A DNA stretch of 9,301 nt. It comes from an uncultured Comamonadaceae bacterium. GTDB lineage: Bacteria > Pseudomonadota > Gammaproteobacteria > Burkholderiales > Burkholderiaceae_C. Each line of letters starts with the position of its first letter. Position 1 is the first letter of the stretch. The stretch lies in contig CALMOI010000040.1 in the NCBI GenBank assembly GCA_937871735.1, positions 1-9,301 of the forward strand, given 5' to 3'. This document shows positions 6,615 through 9,301 of this stretch, in pieces. Below the pieces are notes generated by a model. It did not search any database. It saw only the letters and a program-made list of their open reading frames with translations, and was not told the origin of the DNA. The position numbers and the translations under genes were made by a program.

Positions 6615-6620
6615 TATAAT
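6615..6620 (+). promoter_or_regulatory. TATAAT -10 box of the FmdB-like / DUF502 / aspS operon
   Basis: A perfect -10 consensus lies in the 60-bp gap after the symporter. The best upstream -35 is poor (TTAATG at 6590-6595, 19 bp away, three of six bases). Transcription would start near 6627 and leave a leader of about 27 nt with no clear Shine-Dalgarno before the ATG at 6654. Confidence 0.55.
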
Positions 6621-6653
6621 TTCAGGCTTTGCTCACCTTACTTCCCATTCGCC

Positions 6654-6980
6654 ATGCCGATCTACGCTTACCGATGTGAGTCCTGTGGCCATGCCAAGGA
6701 CGTACTGCAAAAAATGTCAGATGCCCCGCTGACACAGTGCCCGGCCTGTGGCGCAGCCGCATTCAAAAAGCAACTGACTGCTGCCGGATTCCAGCTCAAA
6801 GGCTCGGGCTGGTATGCCACCGACTTCCGTGGCGGCCCGACCCCCGGTGCCGCTTCGGCCACCGCCAGCACGGCTGCCGCTGCATCGACCGCCAGCGCAC
6901 CTGCTGCCGCCGAACCTTCTGCGCCCAAGTCTGACGCAGGCCCCGCAGCGGGTTGCGGCGGCTCTTGCGCGTGCCATTGA
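6654..6980 (+). CDS. FmdB family zinc-ribbon protein
   Basis: This is a 108-residue soluble protein. The N-terminus MPIYAYRCESCGH is the hallmark of the FmdB family (CxxC_CXXC_SSSS zinc ribbon). Cys8, Cys11, Cys29 and Cys32 form the four-Cys zinc site, and GFQLKGSGWYATDFRG at residues 45-60 is the conserved block after it. Family members are called putative regulatory proteins after FmdB of Methylophilus, where a role in controlling amide/urea porin or amidase genes was proposed; the general function is unknown. Residues 61-97 are a low-complexity Ala/Ser/Thr/Pro linker. The chain ends in GCGGSCACH, giving three extra Cys and a His. It is probably the first gene of an operon with the DUF502 gene (21 bp on) and aspS. 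No clear Shine-Dalgarno is visible, but the start is fixed by the family N-terminus. Confidence 0.92.
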   Translation: MPIYAYRCESCGHAKDVLQKMSDAPLTQCPACGAAAFKKQLTAAGFQLKGSGWYATDFRGGPTPGAASATASTAAAASTASAPAAAEPSAPKSDAGPAAGCGGSCACH

Positions 6981-7001
6981 ACCTCCACACAGCCACCCGC
7001 C

Positions 7002-7676
7002 ATGAAGCGTAGCCTCCAGCAATATTTCCTGACCGGCCTGTTGGTCTGGTTGCCCATGGGTGTCACCGTTTGGGTGCTGATGTGGCTGATGGGGATGCTG
7101 GACGGCATCTTCCAAACCGTGTTGACTGGCAGCGAGGCCGTGATCCCCGGCTTCCATCTGATTGCCGAGAAGCTGCGTGAAATTCCCGGCTTGGGCGTGA
7201 TCATGGTCAGCGTGGTGATTTTTGCCACCGGCGTGTTCGTCACCAACATGTTCGGTCAGTGGTGGCTACGCCAGTGGCACAAGTTGATGATCCGCATCCC
7301 CGTGGTGCGCAGCATCTACACCAGCGTCAAACAGGTGGCCGACACGCTGTTTTCTGGCTCGGGCAATGCGTTTTCTAAGGCACTGCTGGTGCAGTACCCG
7401 CGCCAAGGCTGCTGGACGATTGCCTTTTTAACGGGCCGTCCCAGCGGCGATGTGGCCAGCCACTTGCCTGCTGATTGCGTCAGCGTTTACGTGCCAACCA
7501 CGCCCAACCCGACCTCAGGCTTCTTCCTGATCTTGCCCGCCGCCGACGTGGTGGAGCTGAAGATGACAGTCGATGAAGCCCTGAAGTACATCATCTCCAT
7601 GGGTGTAGTGGCTCCCGGCCCCGCCGTAGACCCGCTCGCCAAACTCCAACCCCAACCGAAGTCCACGCCCCTGTGA
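7002..7676 (+). CDS. DUF502 family inner-membrane protein
   Basis: This 224-residue protein is near the usual length of the family (about 200-220). Residues 8-32 (FLTGLLVWLPMGVTVWVLMW and onward) form the first membrane helix and 62-84 (PGLGVIMVSVVIFATGVFVT) the second. A soluble domain of about 130 residues follows, with family-type blocks RIPVVRSIYTSVKQV at 98-112, VQYPRQGCWTIAFLTG at 130-145 and VPTTPNPTSGFF at 164-175. The tail from about 203 is Pro/Lys-rich and disordered. The function of DUF502 proteins is not established; I infer only an inner-membrane protein with a sizeable soluble domain. It sits 21 bp after the zinc-ribbon gene and 52 bp before aspS, an order I recall from other betaproteobacteria. 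No clear Shine-Dalgarno precedes the ATG. Confidence 0.9.
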   Translation: MKRSLQQYFLTGLLVWLPMGVTVWVLMWLMGMLDGIFQTVLTGSEAVIPGFHLIAEKLREIPGLGVIMVSVVIFATGVFVTNMFGQWWLRQWHKLMIRIPVVRSIYTSVKQVADTLFSGSGNAFSKALLVQYPRQGCWTIAFLTGRPSGDVASHLPADCVSVYVPTTPNPTSGFFLILPAADVVELKMTVDEALKYIISMGVVAPGPAVDPLAKLQPQPKSTPL

Positions 7677-7682
7677 GGCGTT

Positions 7683-7707
7683 GGTGTCGCAGCTCGGCTG
7701 CGATGCC
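7683..7707 (+). repeat. Hairpin-forming inverted repeat just upstream of aspS
   Basis: The arms TCGCAGC (7687-7693) and GCTGCGA (7697-7703) pair perfectly around a 3-base TCG loop. Outer bases 7683-7686 with 7704-7707 extend the stem to 11 pairs, two of them G-U. It starts 7 bp after the DUF502 stop. There is no T-run directly after it, so it is not a classical terminator. It may be an mRNA structure affecting aspS expression, an RNA-processing site, or a short dispersed repeat. Confidence 0.55.
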
Positions 7708-7714
7708 GTCCGTG

Positions 7715-7720
7715 AAAGAG
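7715..7720 (+). promoter_or_regulatory. Purine-rich ribosome site AAAGAG for aspS
   Basis: AAAGAG lies 8 bp before the ATG at 7729 and 14 bp before the alternative ATG at 7735. It favours 7729, giving MSMRSHYCG. It is only a partial match to the anti-Shine-Dalgarno. Confidence 0.45.
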
Positions 7721-7728
7721 CTTTTCCT

Positions 7729-9301
7729 ATGTCCATGCGTTCCCATTACTGCGGTCTGGTGACCGAAGCCCTGTCGGGCCAAACCGTAACCCTGTGCGGC
7801 TGGGTCAACCGTCGTCGTGACCACGGTGGCGTGATCTTTGTTGACCTGCGCGACCGCGAGGGCTACGTCCAAATCGTTTGCGACCCTGATCGCGCCGAGA
7901 TGTTTGCCGTCGCCGAAGACCTGCGCAACGAGTTTTGCGTGCAAGTCAAAGGCTTGGTGCGCGCTCGTCCTGAAGGCACCACCAACGACAACCTGAAAAG
8001 CGGCAAGATCGAAGTGCTGTGCCACGAACTGACGGTGCTCAACCCCTCGGTCACGCCCCCGTTCCAGATCGACGACGACAACCTGTCCGAAACCACCCGC
8101 CTGACGCACCGTGTGCTCGACCTGCGCCGCCCCTACATGCAGCGCAACTTGATGCTGCGCTACAAAGTGTCGATGGAAGTGCGCAAGTTCTTGGACGCCA
8201 ACGGCTTCATCGACATCGAAACCCCGATGCTGACCAAGTCCACGCCCGAAGGCGCGCGCGACTACCTCGTGCCCAGCCGCGTGCATGACGGCCAGTTCTT
8301 TGCGCTGCCGCAATCGCCTCAGCTGTTCAAGCAGCTCTTGATGGTGGCCGGTTACGACCGCTACTACCAAATCACCAAGTGCTTCCGCGACGAAGACCTG
8401 CGCGCCGACCGCCAGCCCGAATTCACCCAGATCGATATCGAAACCTCGTTCTTGGGCGAGCAAGACATCCGTGACATGTTCCAGGGCATGATCAAAACCG
8501 TGTTCCAAAACACGATGGGCGTGGACTTGGGCGAATTCCCGGTGATGAGCTACCAAGAAGCCGCCTACCGCTTTGGTTCGGACAAGCCCGATTTGCGCGT
8601 CAAGCTGGAATTCACCGAACTGACCGACGTGATGGCCGACGTGGACTTCAAGGTCTTCAGCGGCCCCGCCACCATGAAGGGTGGCCGCGTGGTGGCCCTG
8701 CGCGTGCCCGGCGGCGCGGACATCAGCCGCAGCGAAATCGACGCCTACACCGAGTTCGTCAAGATCTACGGGGCCAAGGGTCTGGCCTGGATCAAGGTCA
8801 ACGACCTCGACAAGGGCCGCGACGGCCTGCAATCGCCCATCGTCAAGAACATCCACGACGCGGCCATTGCCGAAATCCTCAAGCGCAGCGGCGCGCAAAA
8901 CGGTGACATCCTGTTCTTCGGGGCCGACAAAGAAAAGGTCGTGAACGACGCCATCGGCGGCCTGCGCCTGAAGATCGGCCACAGCGAACTGGCCAAGAAG
9001 AACGGCTTGTTTGAAGACCGCTGGGCTCCGCTGTGGATCGTGGACTTCCCCATGTTCGAGTACGACGACGACGCCCAACGCTGGAACGCCGTCCACCACC
9101 CCTTCACCGCCCCCAAGGACGGCCACGAAGATTACATGGACACCGATCCCGGCAAGTGCATCGCCAAGGCCTACGACATGGTCTTGAACGGCTGGGAATT
9201 GGGTGGCGGCTCGGTGCGGATTCACCGCGCTGACGTGCAAAGCAAGGTGTTCGACGCCCTCAAGATCTCGGCTGAAGATGCGCAAGTCAAGTTCGGCTTC
9301 T
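7729..9301 (+). CDS. aspS: AspS, aspartyl-tRNA synthetase, bacterial type, 3' end outside window
   Basis: The frame is open for 524 residues to the window edge; bacterial AspRS is about 590-600, so roughly 70-75 residues are missing. The enzyme charges tRNA(Asp) with aspartate in the cytosol. The N-terminal anticodon-binding OB fold starts with YCG and LCGWVNRRRDHGGVIF (residues 22-37). The class II core follows: motif 1 region LDANGFIDIETPMLTKSTPEG at 155-175, QSPQLFKQ at 195-202 (aspartate/AMP site), and motif 2 FRDED with RQPEFTQID at 219-236. The bacterial insertion domain comes next, then DFPMFEYD, HHPFTAP and WELGGGSVRIHR. Motif 3 (GLDR) should lie just past the edge. His32 (codon 7822-7824) and Gly83 (7975-7977) replace the Leu and Lys of E. 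coli AspRS. In Pseudomonas aeruginosa the matching His and Gly help make the enzyme non-discriminating. It probably belongs to the operon with the zinc-ribbon and DUF502 genes. Confidence 0.97.
   Translation, partial: MSMRSHYCGLVTEALSGQTVTLCGWVNRRRDHGGVIFVDLRDREGYVQIVCDPDRAEMFAVAEDLRNEFCVQVKGLVRARPEGTTNDNLKSGKIEVLCHELTVLNPSVTPPFQIDDDNLSETTRLTHRVLDLRRPYMQRNLMLRYKVSMEVRKFLDANGFIDIETPMLTKSTPEGARDYLVPSRVHDGQFFALPQSPQLFKQLLMVAGYDRYYQITKCFRDEDLRADRQPEFTQIDIETSFLGEQDIRDMFQGMIKTVFQNTMGVDLGEFPVMSYQEAAYRFGSDKPDLRVKLEFTELTDVMADVDFKVFSGPATMKGGRVVALRVPGGADISRSEIDAYTEFVKIYGAKGLAWIKVNDLDKGRDGLQSPIVKNIHDAAIAEILKRSGAQNGDILFFGADKEKVVNDAIGGLRLKIGHSELAKKNGLFEDRWAPLWIVDFPMFEYDDDAQRWNAVHHPFTAPKDGHEDYMDTDPGKCIAKAYDMVLNGWELGGGSVRIHRADVQSKVFDALKISAEDAQVKFGF

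Noticed and set aside
7591..9285. 564-codon open frame on the - strand opposite aspS
   Set aside because: It mirrors aspS, whose + frame carries clear class II synthetase motifs. The translation is rich in His, Val, Gln and Ala, typical of the antisense of GC-rich genes, and shows no recognisable domain.
1..9301. Mobile element, prophage, CRISPR array, toxin-antitoxin or defence system
   Set aside because: I saw no transposase, integrase, direct repeat array, tRNA, or composition shift; every gene belongs to a core or widely conserved family.

Overview
The window looks like ordinary core chromosome of a betaproteobacterium, most likely Burkholderiales and probably Comamonadaceae. The reasons are GC-rich codon use, the protein families, and the gene order: a DUF3683-type Fe-S oxidoreductase, DUF971, ubiE, Tim44-like, ubiJ and ubiB, followed by FmdB-like, DUF502 and aspS. 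This assignment is from memory of family and synteny patterns, not from a search. All ten genes lie on the + strand. Two are cut by the window edges: the oxidoreductase lacks its N-terminal part and aspS lacks its C-terminal part. Gaps are short, the longest being 182 bp. I see no mobile element, CRISPR array, tRNA, rRNA, integrase or shift in base composition.

Layout. 1-1008: the C-terminal end of a large FAD/Fe-S oxidoreductase and a small DUF971 protein, 22 bp apart and probably one transcript. 1009-1190: a gap with a -10-like box and a strong leader hairpin followed by a T-rich run, upstream of ubiE. 1191-5129: a ubiquinone (coenzyme Q) cluster. It holds the methyltransferase UbiE, a membrane-anchored Tim44-domain protein, the SCP2-type lipid-binding factor UbiJ and the atypical kinase-like ATPase UbiB. 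The ubiJ stop and ubiB start overlap as ATGA. 5148-6593: a sodium:solute symporter 18 bp behind ubiB. 6594-9301: a probable second operon with its own TATAAT box, encoding an FmdB-type zinc-ribbon protein, a DUF502 membrane protein and aspartyl-tRNA synthetase. A near-perfect hairpin sits just before aspS.

How the genes work together. UbiE methylates the quinone ring. UbiJ is known in E. coli as a lipid-binding accessory factor that helps organise the soluble Ubi complex, and UbiB is a membrane ATPase needed for ubiquinone synthesis. The Tim44-like protein sits inside this cluster and has a signal peptide or anchor plus a hydrophobic hairpin, so a role beside the Ubi proteins at the membrane is a fair guess, but only a guess. 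AspRS carries the His and Gly residues linked to non-discriminating enzymes, which would fit use of the GatCAB route to Asn-tRNA(Asn).

Nothing here amounts to a wholly new system. The points most worth a second look are the Tim44-like gene between ubiE and ubiJ, the leader hairpin before ubiE, the hairpin before aspS, the non-discriminating AspRS signature, and the Cys/His-rich tails on several small proteins.
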